In this document: positions 15,080 through 23,835 of the stretch, one piece after another
How the letters are laid out: each line of letters opens with the position of its first letter
Position numbering within the stretch: the first letter of the stretch is position 1
Position numbers and translations under genes: made by a program
Notes under the pieces: model-generated
Told to the model about the DNA's origin: nothing
Seen by the model: the letters and a program-made list of their open reading frames with translations, nothing else
Database searches by the model: none
Assembly (NCBI RefSeq): GCF_024623455.1
Contig: NZ_JANIPJ010000002.1
Span: forward strand, 1 to 64,000
Direction: 5' to 3'
Length of the DNA stretch: 64,000 bases
DNA from: Paenibacillus soyae
GTDB lineage: Bacteria; Bacillota; Bacilli; Paenibacillales; Paenibacillaceae

Positions 15080-17452
15080 CTACAAATCTCCAAAGTCGAA
15101 TTCGTTAAGTTCATCGAGCTTCTCCTTTTCTTCTTCGCTCAGCGGCTCTTGCAGCGCGATGGCGGCATCCTCGGCCGATACGCCCCAGAATCCCCCCATC
15201 ATCTCGGCGACGGCCGCCTTCTCCCTCGGCTCGAACGCCCCGAAAGCCCGGCGCAGGAACACGAGCGACCGCTGGAACGCTTCGGGCGTGAGCGTGGCGA
15301 TATAATCGTCCAGCTGCTTCCAGAGGAAGCTTCGCGACAATAGCGCGTACCGGTTCCGCTGGGCCAGCCCTTCGAACCATCCTGCGCCCAGATCGGCCGG
15401 AATGCCGAGCGACAGCCGTCTTGCCACTTCGCGGGAGCACTGCTCCTCCGAAATCTCGTTCTTCTCCAGCAGAATAGCGAACGCAAGCCCCGACAGCTTC
15501 GCGTTGCGGTCGTCGCGGAAGGCCAGCTCTTCGAGCTTGGCGCGCCACAGCCCGGCATCAACCGTATCGTAATGCTCCGAAGCCGTTCCCTGCATGATCT
15601 GAATGGCAGAGGCCATGGCCGCCGCCGCGTCGTCGTTGCATCCGGAGGCATCCAGGAGCAAGAGCGAACCGCGAAGGAACAGCTGCTGAAGCAGCGGAAG
15701 CAGCGGCGCCGTATCCAGCCTCCGGATCGATCCGTATTGCGCCAATACGGACAGCTCGTGCACGGCCGCGGCGATTTGTTCGAAATTGCCGGCATCGACC
15801 GCCAGCTGCTGCAGGACGGAGCGCGCGTCTTCCATCAGCTTATGGAGAGAGCAGTCGCATGCGATCCGGATGAGCCGGGACGCCTCCGCCAGATCGGCGC
15901 AGCCTTCCAGCTTCTCGCCCAGCGCGAATGCGGCGGCCAGCTCGACCGTCTCTCCCTTCAGCGTCGACTCGACCGTCTGAATTTCGGATTCCGGCGTCCA
16001 TTGCAGATCCCAGCGCTCCGCCCAAGTCGCGGATTGCTGCCCTGCCCGCTGCCGCTTCGCGAAGCCGATGCCCAGCAGCTCAAGCCGATGCAGGAGTACG
16101 GAACGGTTCAAGTCGAGGAACGCGGCCTCCTCGGACTGCACTCTGCGATTCTCCCGCAGATCGAGCTCAAGCGTCTCGGCGACGGCCGTCTTATATTTCG
16201 TCAGCTTCAGCCGTTTCAGCTCCCGATTCAGATCGTCCTGAACCGGCGTCTGGCTGACCCCCTCCGGCAAGCTGCCGATCGCGGTACCGATGTCCGTCCG
16301 GGCAAGCGCTTCCGCAATGACGGAACGTTCGCCGAAGCCCAGACAGACGACCGCGGCATCCTGCAAGTCCCGCCATGTCGGCTGACTGCCGTCATGAAGC
16401 GCGGCGAGCGCTTCGGCGAGGCGGACTCCCTCGATGACCGAAGCGGTCGAGCGGAATGTCCCCTGCGCTCTCAGATGCTCCGCGATGCGGGACAAATAGT
16501 AGGCAGGCAGCTTGGCCGCGTCTCCCCGCTTCATGCAATCCCATAGCAGCTCATAATAAGCAGGCGCCTGATTACCTGCTCCGTATCCGGAACGAGTGGA
16601 TAACTTATAGTAAGAATAAGGCATGAGCGTAAGCTTCGTCGATACTTTCGGCAGAGAGGAAATCTCCTTATCGCCGATCGGCGGCAGGCGGAGATCCATC
16701 GCGGAAGTATGATGCGCTCCCGTCACGACGACGATCCGATCCGGCTCGTGGCCGGCGTCGATCGCATCCTGAATTCTACGCCGCATGTAGGATTCGCGCA
16801 CTTCGTTATACGCCGCTTCTTCGGGGCTGTGCTCCCATTCCATCGCTTCCGTCCGGCTTCGCATCAGCTCCGAATAACGGGCTACGGCTTTGCGGTAGGC
16901 GTCCTTCCGTCCGTTATGCTCGAACTGCCGCTCCCAGAACGATTCAAAGTCCGATTCGCCGGCCAGCTTGACGACGTCTTCGAACAATCGGCTCTGTTCG
17001 GCACGGAAGGCGCCGCGCGAATCCGGATCTTCCGGTCCGCCGTCTGGCCGCTTCATAATCGGGACGCCTCTCCGGCGGTCGTACAAGGCCAAGGAGACCT
17101 CGGTCGGCAGGTCGATGAAGCGGGCTTCCGCCCCGTTGCTCGCCGCCCAGACGAAGGCTTGGTACTCCGGCGAATATTCGGCGTACGGATAGAGGAGCGT
17201 GCGAACGGGGAGATGGTCCGTATACGCCAGTATCGCTATCGGCGGGACGACGCCTCTGGCCGTCAGCTGGCCGATTAAGCCGCAGGCGTCCGCAGGACCT
17301 TCTATGAGCACCGCCGTTGGGTTGATGTCATCGAGAAAGGCCAACAAGTGATGAGCGCCTGCGGGCGACAAATGCCGAATGCCGAACACATGAAACGGCC
17401 GGCCGCCGGTTACTGGTTCATCTCCGAGCATGCGTGGTACAAGTTTCTCCAT
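15080..17452 (-). CDS. DUF5682 family protein (YehM-like)
   Basis: Large cytoplasmic protein of unknown biochemistry, found next to MoxR and VWA genes. Recognisable segments are FHVFGIRHLSPAGAHHLL at the N-terminus, AVLIEGPAD, and VVTGAHHTSAM (about residue 265). These His- and Glu-containing motifs suggest an erythromycin-esterase/TraB-like fold, which is inference. The rest is helical. The frame opens at 17497, overlapping moxR by 88 bp. The ATG at 17452 has GGGGAG four bases upstream and is preferred, giving 790 residues; the ATG at 17431 is a further option. Overlap with moxR and the 3-bp gap to the VWA gene imply translational coupling and likely complex formation. Confidence 0.82.
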   Translation of the reverse strand: MEKLVPRMLGDEPVTGGRPFHVFGIRHLSPAGAHHLLAFLDDINPTAVLIEGPADACGLIGQLTARGVVPPIAILAYTDHLPVRTLLYPYAEYSPEYQAFVWAASNGAEARFIDLPTEVSLALYDRRRGVPIMKRPDGGPEDPDSRGAFRAEQSRLFEDVVKLAGESDFESFWERQFEHNGRKDAYRKAVARYSELMRSRTEAMEWEHSPEEAAYNEVRESYMRRRIQDAIDAGHEPDRIVVVTGAHHTSAMDLRLPPIGDKEISSLPKVSTKLTLMPYSYYKLSTRSGYGAGNQAPAYYELLWDCMKRGDAAKLPAYYLSRIAEHLRAQGTFRSTASVIEGVRLAEALAALHDGSQPTWRDLQDAAVVCLGFGERSVIAEALARTDIGTAIGSLPEGVSQTPVQDDLNRELKRLKLTKYKTAVAETLELDLRENRRVQSEEAAFLDLNRSVLLHRLELLGIGFAKRQRAGQQSATWAERWDLQWTPESEIQTVESTLKGETVELAAAFALGEKLEGCADLAEASRLIRIACDCSLHKLMEDARSVLQQLAVDAGNFEQIAAAVHELSVLAQYGSIRRLDTAPLLPLLQQLFLRGSLLLLDASGCNDDAAAAMASAIQIMQGTASEHYDTVDAGLWRAKLEELAFRDDRNAKLSGLAFAILLEKNEISEEQCSREVARRLSLGIPADLGAGWFEGLAQRNRYALLSRSFLWKQLDDYIATLTPEAFQRSLVFLRRAFGAFEPREKAAVAEMMGGFWGVSAEDAAIALQEPLSEEEKEKLDELNEFDFGDL

Positions 17453-18501
17453 GTCGCTCCCCGCTTCTTCATGACATTGTCGAGATATTCCTTCCATACG
17501 ATTCGGTCCTTCTCGTCGTCCTTCACGATAGCGCCTTGCAAGCCCGCCGCGATGTCTTCTTCGGTGATGTCGCCGTTGCCAAAGCTGCCCGCAAGCGCCA
17601 TGCTGCCGGTTAGCAGAGAGATCGCTTCCGCGGTGGAGATGACGCCGCTTGGCCCTTTCACCTTCTCCTTGCCGTCCAGCGTCGCGCCGCTGCGAAGCTC
17701 GCGGAAGATCGTCACCACTTTCCTCACGGCTTCATCATCCGGAAGCGCCGCCTTCAATTCGTAGCTTCCCGAAATTTCGGCGACTCGCTTGCGCACGATT
17801 TCGATTTCGGTTTCGATGTCGGACGGCGCGGGCAGCACGATAATGTTGAACCGCCGCTTGAGCGCCGCGGACATCTCGTTCACTCCGCGGTCGCGCGTAT
17901 TGGCCGTCGCGATGACGGAGAACCCTCGCGTTGCCGACACCTCGCGGCCCAGCTCGGGAATCGAGATCGTCTTCTCCGACAGGATCGAGATGAGCGCGTC
18001 CTGCACTTCGGAGGCGCAGCGCGAAATCTCCTCGAACCTGGCGATTCCTCCCGTCTCCATGGCGCGGAAGACCGGACTCTTGATCAAGGCCGCGTCCGAC
18101 GGGCCTTGCGCGAGCAGCATCGCGTAATTCCAGGAATACCGGATATGCTCCTCGCTGGTTCCGGCCGTGCCTTGGATGACTTTGGAGGAATCGCCGTGAA
18201 TCGCGGCGGTCAAATTCTCGGACAGCCACGACTTGGCGGTGCCCGGCTCGCCGATCAGCAGCAGCGCGCGATCCGTCAGCAGCGTGGCGATCGCCATTTC
18301 GACAAGCCTTTTATTGCCGATATACTTAGGCGTGATCGCAGTGCCGCCAGCCTGCCCTCCGGTCAGAAACGTAAGAACGGCCTTGGGCGACAGCTGCCAG
18401 CCGGCCGGCCTCGATTCCTTGTCGGTTTCCTTAAGCGCCTGCAATTCCGCTTCGTACAGCTTCTCCGCCGGCAGCCTCAACGCATTTTGCTTTTGATCCA
18501 T
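17410..18501 (-). CDS. MoxR-family AAA+ ATPase (YehL-like)
   Basis: MoxR ATPases act as chaperones that assemble or activate partner proteins, typically with a VWA co-factor. Seen here: Walker A GEPGTAKS (about residues 84-91), a Walker B-like ARFEEISR, sensor 1 ATANTRDRGVNEM and the arginine-finger segment ALKRRFN. The Walker B reads FEEI where most AAA+ proteins have DEI/DEA, but both carry the catalytic Glu. Length is 363 aa. It overlaps the HEAT gene upstream by 25 bp and the DUF5682 gene downstream. It is the energy-using centre of the operon. The operon makes it an analogue of E. coli YehL and not of the methanol-oxidation MoxR. Confidence 0.9.
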   Translation of the reverse strand: MDQKQNALRLPAEKLYEAELQALKETDKESRPAGWQLSPKAVLTFLTGGQAGGTAITPKYIGNKRLVEMAIATLLTDRALLLIGEPGTAKSWLSENLTAAIHGDSSKVIQGTAGTSEEHIRYSWNYAMLLAQGPSDAALIKSPVFRAMETGGIARFEEISRCASEVQDALISILSEKTISIPELGREVSATRGFSVIATANTRDRGVNEMSAALKRRFNIIVLPAPSDIETEIEIVRKRVAEISGSYELKAALPDDEAVRKVVTIFRELRSGATLDGKEKVKGPSGVISTAEAISLLTGSMALAGSFGNGDITEEDIAAGLQGAIVKDDEKDRIVWKEYLDNVMKKRGATWRNLYHACSEMNQ

Positions 18502-20279
18502 TCTCTTATCCCCGTTCCTTTCTCTTCGGCTTGCTCCGCCGCTTCGTCCTTGCCGGCCACTACGTCGGCCGCTCTCTGCACCTGCTCCTTGACGCTCTCG
18601 TAGGTAAGCGTCTCCGCAAAAGCCCGCAATCTCGGTTCATAGGATTTGGGCAGCAGCGTCAGGAGGGCCGCTCGCGTCTCGTCCAAATAATAGAGATGCC
18701 TCTGTCCCCCGTCCTCCAGCAAGCTCATAAGCAGCTCCGGCGCTTCCTTGCTGCCGATCCTGAACAACGCGATTAGCGACTGAACCGTGTTGTAATGGGA
18801 GAACCTTGCTTTATTCCGGCATTTGCCGATTAAATACGCCTCGATCTCGGAATCCGGGCCGCTCGCGGTCAGACAGACGAGCTCCTGCTCGTCGAGCTTC
18901 GCGAATAAGCGCGCCCATCGCGGATCCCATTCCGCCCCCGGCTCCCTTCCGCCAAGCAGCTCGGTTAGATCGTCGGGGGAGAGTACGTTGAGCGTTCTCC
19001 GCAGCTCTTTGGCTCCGGCCTGTCTGCCGTCCTGAAGCATCGGCGCATATCGCTCGTAAAGCTCGGACGCGGACATCACGCGGGCTGCCGCTTGGAAGCT
19101 GGTGCCGATGAACCTCCGTTTGTAAGGTTCGTCTAAAGTAACCGCGAAGGCGTCCGCCTCGGGCAGACGCAAGTCCAGCAGCAAGTCCGCCGCCGTCTCT
19201 TGGACCGGCTCGGTCATATGGCGAACGGCCTGCTGGGAGGAGAACAAGCTCTTAAGCAGCTCGAGCACGCCGGGATGCCGTTTCCCCGTCAAGCTGTGCA
19301 AATAAGCCTGGAGCTGCGCGGACAGCTTCTCGGCTTCGTTCGCCGCGCATGCCGAGAGGCGGCGAAGCAGCTGATCCGCTTCGTCGATGACTGTCTTCGC
19401 GAGCTCATCCGAGCGGCATTCGCGGACAGGGATGACCGCGATATCGCGATCCTTCCCGAACAGCGCCTGCTTGAGACGATCCAGCGCCTTATCCGTTGCC
19501 AGGGCGGACAAAGCGGTATAAGCCGCCGCGCGAATGTCCTTCTTCTTGTCGTCGGCCTGCTCGAGAAGGAATTCTTCTTGGGATTCGTACCGGCCCAGCA
19601 GCATGATTGCCGTGGATCGAACGTCTGTCGATCCTTCCGTTGCCGCTTGAACGAGCAAGTCCTGCGCTGATTCCTCCAGCAGATCGTGTATCAGCTCCAG
19701 CCTGCGGGCATCGCCTTTGCCTCCCTGCAGATCAAGCTGCTTCCGCAATTCGTGGAGGGCTTGCATCCCATACTTGGGCAGTACCTTGCGCTGCAGAAGC
19801 TCGGGAATTTCGGAATAGGAATCGCTAAGAGCGCCGACCGCGGCCGGCAGCACTCGGAAATCCGCGAACAAGCCCTGCCCGTCGGCTTGCTGCAGCTGCT
19901 CCAGCCGTCCTTGTCCCTTCTGCGTCAGGGCCGCAAGCACCGGCTGAAGCTTCCGGTACGGCACGGAGGTATGCGGCATGAATGAAGTGCCTGCCAGAGG
20001 CATAAGCTCTTCCTTCGTATCCGTCTTCCCTTGCGTATACAGAACGGATTGAAGCAACGCCCCGAGCTCCATCAGCGCGTTCGCGGCCTGAGCCGGCTCC
20101 GCTTGCAGCAGCTTCTGAACCGACTGCCCGATGCGCTGGAAGACCGGCGAGGATTCCCCTAGCTTCTCCAATCGGGGCAGCAGGCTGCCGAGCCTTATGT
20201 CGCCGGCGGCAAGTCCGCACCCGGCGATGAATATGCGTCTGACCTCGCCGCGTAGTTCATACAGAATGTCTATGCTCAT
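18477..20279 (-). CDS. HEAT-repeat-like helical protein of the MoxR operon
   Basis: This 600-residue protein is almost wholly alpha-helical, with repeated two-helix units. Clear examples are STDVRSTAIMLLGRYES and KKDIRAAAYTALSALATDK (about residues 205-265), typical HEAT/PBS-lyase repeats. HEAT proteins act as scaffolds or adaptors; no catalytic motif is visible. Its start lies 32 bp after the SWIM gene stop with GAGGAGACGAGG upstream, and its end overlaps moxR by 25 bp. The position suggests it bridges the SWIM protein and the ATPase. In E. coli the related locus has a different large protein (YehI) in the neighbourhood, so this may be a lineage-specific part. Confidence 0.75.
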   Translation of the reverse strand: MSIDILYELRGEVRRIFIAGCGLAAGDIRLGSLLPRLEKLGESSPVFQRIGQSVQKLLQAEPAQAANALMELGALLQSVLYTQGKTDTKEELMPLAGTSFMPHTSVPYRKLQPVLAALTQKGQGRLEQLQQADGQGLFADFRVLPAAVGALSDSYSEIPELLQRKVLPKYGMQALHELRKQLDLQGGKGDARRLELIHDLLEESAQDLLVQAATEGSTDVRSTAIMLLGRYESQEEFLLEQADDKKKDIRAAAYTALSALATDKALDRLKQALFGKDRDIAVIPVRECRSDELAKTVIDEADQLLRRLSACAANEAEKLSAQLQAYLHSLTGKRHPGVLELLKSLFSSQQAVRHMTEPVQETAADLLLDLRLPEADAFAVTLDEPYKRRFIGTSFQAAARVMSASELYERYAPMLQDGRQAGAKELRRTLNVLSPDDLTELLGGREPGAEWDPRWARLFAKLDEQELVCLTASGPDSEIEAYLIGKCRNKARFSHYNTVQSLIALFRIGSKEAPELLMSLLEDGGQRHLYYLDETRAALLTLLPKSYEPRLRAFAETLTYESVKEQVQRAADVVAGKDEAAEQAEEKGTGIREWIKSKMR

Positions 20280-20311
20280 GCCCTCGTCTCCTCATCCATA
20301 ATCCATTGCTA

Positions 20312-21748
20312 TTAGTACATCAGCCGAATAAGCGATTGGCCGGTCACGATGCTTAGAGGCTGGGCGGCCAGCCTTCCTTGCTCCATGTCGTGCTCGAACA
20401 TGAGCAGCATCGCTTGATCCTTCAGCCAGCCCTCGTTCAGCATCGGCAGCAAGCCTGTCGTAGGGTGGGCAAGATGCCGGATATCGGCCAGCGCGAGCCG
20501 ATTGCCTGCTTCGTCGACGATGGCGAACTGATCATTCTGCTGCAGGATTGCCGTGTATCGCAAGAGAAGTACCGGATGCTTATCCGATAACGGATTTTTG
20601 ATCTGGTTTTTCACCTGCTTGACGGCTTCGGGAATGGAAGCTTTGGCCCGACCGCGGATAAGCTCGTAGTCAGAGTCTTGAGGCTGCCTGGCTACGGCTT
20701 CTTCCCAGCGGATTCTAGCGTTCATATCGCCAGGGTACCGGACCGGATCGCTCGCCAGTACCACTTCGTATACCGAATCGTCTTCGCGTATGTATTTGGC
20801 CGCGCGGAAAGGCCGGTAGGTTCGGGTCGTATAGATGCTGCCGCTCTTAAGCTCCATCCAGTAGCCTTCGTCCACGTATTCGCCTCGGGCTTCGTCCGCG
20901 TAAGAACGGAAGGCCAATTGAAGCAGCCCGGTCTCTCCCAGCGAGAGGCCGTTCTCTCTAAGCTCCGCCATCTGCCAGGCATGGCCGATCCTCTCTTCCA
21001 GGGTCGTCTCCAAATCCAAAGGTGTATCAGGATTCTCGGCCCTCTTCCCGAGATGCTCCCTGCCCCGTTTGAGAAGGACGTGAAGCGTCAGCATCTTCTC
21101 CATGGCGAGAGAATATCGTTCTTCCTTGCCCATGTCCGAACGGAGGGGGAATAACAGCTCCTTCATGGCTATCTGGATTCCGGGAATGTAATAATTGCCG
21201 AGCTCCTTCGCTTGATCTTCGAGCAACTGAAGCGATTTCGGGTCCAGACTGCCGAGTCCCGAATGCGCGATATGACGGATAAGCTTCTCCGCGATCTCGA
21301 TGCCCTCCAGCTGCGCCGCCGCTTTCTTGACGAGAGCCGATTTGTTCGTCTTCCGTTTGGCCGGCGAACCGCTTCCCCCCGCGGCCGTCTCCTTCTTCTT
21401 CTCCTCGCGCTTCTCCGCCTTGTCCCTCTTCTCCTGCAAATCCGGCGGGATCGGCGCCGTCTGGAACGTTCGCCCGTCCGCGTAAGCGTACAGCAGTCCC
21501 AGAATATGCTTGCAAGGGAATTGCCGGCTTGGGCAAGAGCACCGGAACACCGGACTTGCAGGGTTCGCGAAGTCCACCGAGCAGCGGTAAGGCTCCTTGC
21601 CGCTTCCTTTGCATTCGCCGAAGATAACCGCGCCATCCTCGGAGACGCACAGCAAGGGGAAGCTGTTCTTCTTCATCAGGTCCCGGCCGTTCTTGATGGC
21701 GCCTGCGTTCAGCGCCAGGCCGTCCACATAAGCTTCGGTTACATTCAT
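20312..21748 (-). CDS. SWIM zinc-finger protein (YehQ-like), first gene of the MoxR operon
   Basis: A SWIM zinc finger, CxCxnCxH, is intact near the N-terminus: FRCSCPSRQFPCKHILGLLY (about residues 68-87). SWIM domains bind DNA or proteins. A Lys/Glu-rich linker (EKREEKKKET) follows, then ~330 residues of helical sequence with no known catalytic motif. Frame opens at 21766. The ATG at 21748 (MNVTEAYVDGL) has GAGGGACTAAGG upstream and is preferred. No gene precedes it on this strand, so the operon promoter should lie in 21749-21892, where I saw no convincing -35/-10 pair. By parts and size the protein resembles E. coli YehQ, from memory. A nucleic-acid-recognition role for the system is a plausible inference. 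Confidence 0.85.
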   Translation of the reverse strand: MNVTEAYVDGLALNAGAIKNGRDLMKKNSFPLLCVSEDGAVIFGECKGSGKEPYRCSVDFANPASPVFRCSCPSRQFPCKHILGLLYAYADGRTFQTAPIPPDLQEKRDKAEKREEKKKETAAGGSGSPAKRKTNKSALVKKAAAQLEGIEIAEKLIRHIAHSGLGSLDPKSLQLLEDQAKELGNYYIPGIQIAMKELLFPLRSDMGKEERYSLAMEKMLTLHVLLKRGREHLGKRAENPDTPLDLETTLEERIGHAWQMAELRENGLSLGETGLLQLAFRSYADEARGEYVDEGYWMELKSGSIYTTRTYRPFRAAKYIREDDSVYEVVLASDPVRYPGDMNARIRWEEAVARQPQDSDYELIRGRAKASIPEAVKQVKNQIKNPLSDKHPVLLLRYTAILQQNDQFAIVDEAGNRLALADIRHLAHPTTGLLPMLNEGWLKDQAMLLMFEHDMEQGRLAAQPLSIVTGQSLIRLMY

Positions 21749-21892
21749 CGCCTTAGTCCCTCTCATCGATAGTATGGGTCTAGATCACAACTATTCGGAC
21801 GAACGGCCAAACATGACTACATGCTTCGTCTTCCGCCGTTCCGCCATAACCTTCTATGTACAAGATTACCACATGATGGCACTTGCGGGTCC

Positions 21893-21941
21893 AAAAAAAT
21901 AACCGGAGAAGCAAGCGCGGGCGCTTGCTTCTCCGGTTATG
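21893..21941 (-). terminator. Terminator after the PhyH gene
   Basis: ATAACCGGAGAAGCAAGCGC forms a perfect 20-bp stem with its complement (21900-21941), followed on the minus strand by seven T. It ends the PhyH transcript and sits upstream of nothing else on that strand until the SWIM operon end, so transcription is insulated. Confidence 0.92.
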
Positions 21942-21954
21942 GCAGTCGATTTCA

Positions 21955-22764
21955 TTAATGCGGGTAAGCGTTGTCGAACGTGACGCCGCAAGGGCCGCCG
22001 TCGCCGTTCAGCTCCAAGTCGATGCTCTCCCCGTTCGCGCGGAATAACGGTCTATAGAAGCCGGAAATTTTCGAGGCCGATTCGTTCGCGTAATGGCAGA
22101 TGAAGGAACGCCGGAACTGGTCTTTGGTTTTGTTCCGGTACGATCCGTGTATCAGGTTGCCGTTAAAGAAGAGACAGTCCCCTCTCTTCATAATGACGGG
22201 CATCGCCTTCTTATCCTTCGGCGGCTTGACGAAATGGGTCGTGAACGATTCCTTCGCGTCTGCAAGCTCCGGGCAGACGATTTCTTCATCCTGCGTATTC
22301 GGTACGACCAGCAGGCTGCCGTTCTCTTCATGGGCCGGATCGATCGCCGTCCATGCCGCGATGCAGTTGCCCGGCTCGACCTTCAGATAGAAATTGTCCT
22401 GGTGGAGCGCCTGGCCCCGGGAGCCCGGCGGCTTGTAGTAGAACATGCTTTGCGCCGCCAGCGCTTCCTCGCCGTAGAGATCGGCCAGCACTTCCATGAC
22501 GGGCTGGTGCAGCATGTACTTCATGGCCGTATTATTGAAGCGATGCGGATGCATAACGCGCGGATACCGGCTGAGCGGATCGGAATCTCCCCCGTCCAGC
22601 TTCGGCTCGAAATACCCCGGGATCGTCTGGTGGCTGATTTCTTCGAACGTGTCTTCGATTTCCCGTATTTCCTCTTCGCGGAACAACCCTTCCACGATCA
22701 AATAACCTTGCTCTTCGAATTGCTTTTTCTGTTCGCTTGTCAAATAACGCAGCGCAGCCGTCAT
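21955..22764 (-). CDS. Phytanoyl-CoA dioxygenase (PhyH) family protein
   Basis: Fe(II)/2-oxoglutarate-dependent hydroxylase fold. The iron ligands are HQDNF (His-x-Asp, about residue 130) and the distal His in NGNLIHGSYRN, with the oxoglutarate-binding Arg in QFRRSF. The substrate is unknown; family members act on fatty acyl, ectoine-like or small natural-product substrates. The open frame reaches 22857. The ATG at 22764 has AAGGGG nine bases upstream and gives 269 residues, a normal length. It is divergent from an AraC regulator 167 bp away, which probably controls it, and ends at a very strong terminator, so it is monocistronic. Confidence 0.88.
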   Translation of the reverse strand: MTAALRYLTSEQKKQFEEQGYLIVEGLFREEEIREIEDTFEEISHQTIPGYFEPKLDGGDSDPLSRYPRVMHPHRFNNTAMKYMLHQPVMEVLADLYGEEALAAQSMFYYKPPGSRGQALHQDNFYLKVEPGNCIAAWTAIDPAHEENGSLLVVPNTQDEEIVCPELADAKESFTTHFVKPPKDKKAMPVIMKRGDCLFFNGNLIHGSYRNKTKDQFRRSFICHYANESASKISGFYRPLFRANGESIDLELNGDGGPCGVTFDNAYPH

Positions 22765-22931
22765 TTCGTTCATCCCCTTCGCGTTTGTCTTCACAGGTTC
22801 AGTATAAAGCGGCGCGCGGGAGCGATGAAGTAACAATGAAGCTGATTTATCATACAATCCTGCTGCGCCTCTTCTCCACCGCTAAGGTCTATGATAGATT
22901 AAACGTATACCTATCGCATGGAGGGACACAC

Positions 22932-23741
22932 ATGAAAGAGAACGAATCGCCTGCGGACAGCATTCAGCCGGACAGCGGCTTCGTGCTCGCCGGTCACTTC
23001 CGCGAGAATGACTCCTATTCCACAAGCAGACCTGCCGGCATGAAGGATTGGCTGATCGCGTATACGATCGACGGCGAGGGCTATTTCGAAGTGCCGAACG
23101 AACGACATGCCTGCAAGTCCCATGATATTGTCATTCTACGCACGGGCACGCCGCATCGGTACGGAACGGCGGAAGGCGGGCACTGGCATTTCTTCTGGGC
23201 GCATTTCGACGATGCGATGATCCCGAGACAATGGCTCCCGGACTCGCCTCTTTTTCTCCTATCCATCGACAATGAATCCGTTCGCAAACGAATTCATCGT
23301 GCGTTTATGAAAATATTGTCCGATTCCAGAGAACGAGGGGATTATTGGAACGAGCTTTGCGTACAATCATTGACCGAAATGATGATCCTTCTGACGAGAA
23401 GACGGCAGAGCCGCATGGACGGACGCGTCGAGGAGACGCTTCACCTGCTCTCCAGACAGATGCGCGAGCCCGTCCGGATCGAGCGGATCGCCAGAGCCGT
23501 CGGTCTTTCCCCTTCACGCTTGTCTCATCTGTTCAAAGAAAATACAGGCTTGTCCATCGTCGACACGGTGAATCGGATGCGTATCCGCCAAGCCGCGCTG
23601 CTGCTCGAGCATACAGAGCGGGGCTCCTCGGAGATCGCTTTCGATGTCGGGTTCCACAATTACAATCATTTCATTAACCAATTCCACAAGTGGCAGGGCA
23701 TGAGCCCGACATCGTATCGGAAGTCGAAACGCGGTCGATGA
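22932..23741 (+). CDS. AraC-family transcription regulator
   Basis: Residues ~10-130 form a cupin-like ligand-binding domain (AYTIDGEGYFEV, ILRTGTPHRYG). The C-terminal ~100 residues hold the two AraC helix-turn-helix motifs: RIERIARAVGLSPSRLSHLF and SEIAFDVGFHNYNHFINQFH, followed by GMSPTSYR. The frame begins far upstream at 22737, inside the divergent gene's leader. The ATG at 22932 follows GGAGG and gives 269 residues. The most likely target is the adjacent, divergent PhyH oxygenase gene. The inducer is unknown; a hydroxylase substrate or sugar-like compound is a guess. Confidence 0.9.
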   Translation: MKENESPADSIQPDSGFVLAGHFRENDSYSTSRPAGMKDWLIAYTIDGEGYFEVPNERHACKSHDIVILRTGTPHRYGTAEGGHWHFFWAHFDDAMIPRQWLPDSPLFLLSIDNESVRKRIHRAFMKILSDSRERGDYWNELCVQSLTEMMILLTRRRQSRMDGRVEETLHLLSRQMREPVRIERIARAVGLSPSRLSHLFKENTGLSIVDTVNRMRIRQAALLLEHTERGSSEIAFDVGFHNYNHFINQFHKWQGMSPTSYRKSKRGR

Positions 23742-23777
23742 CTCCGATCGTCCCGGCGCAAAATTCGACGAACGAAA

Positions 23778-23806
23778 GAAAAACAGGCGCAAGCCGCCTG
23801 TTTTTC
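23778..23806. terminator. Bidirectional terminator between the AraC gene and metE
   Basis: AAACAGGCG-CAAGC-CGCCTGTTT with A tracts on the left and T tracts on the right serves both converging genes. Confidence 0.88.
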
Positions 23807-23835
23807 CGTTTCTTGGACATCGCCCAGCTGGGCTC

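Noticed and set aside
14078..16546. Long plus-strand open frames (14078-15343, 15572-16546) opposite the VWA and DUF5682 genes
   Set aside because: They are mirror frames in GC-rich coding DNA, rich in Arg and Gln, with no motifs or ribosome sites. The minus-strand genes have intact domains.
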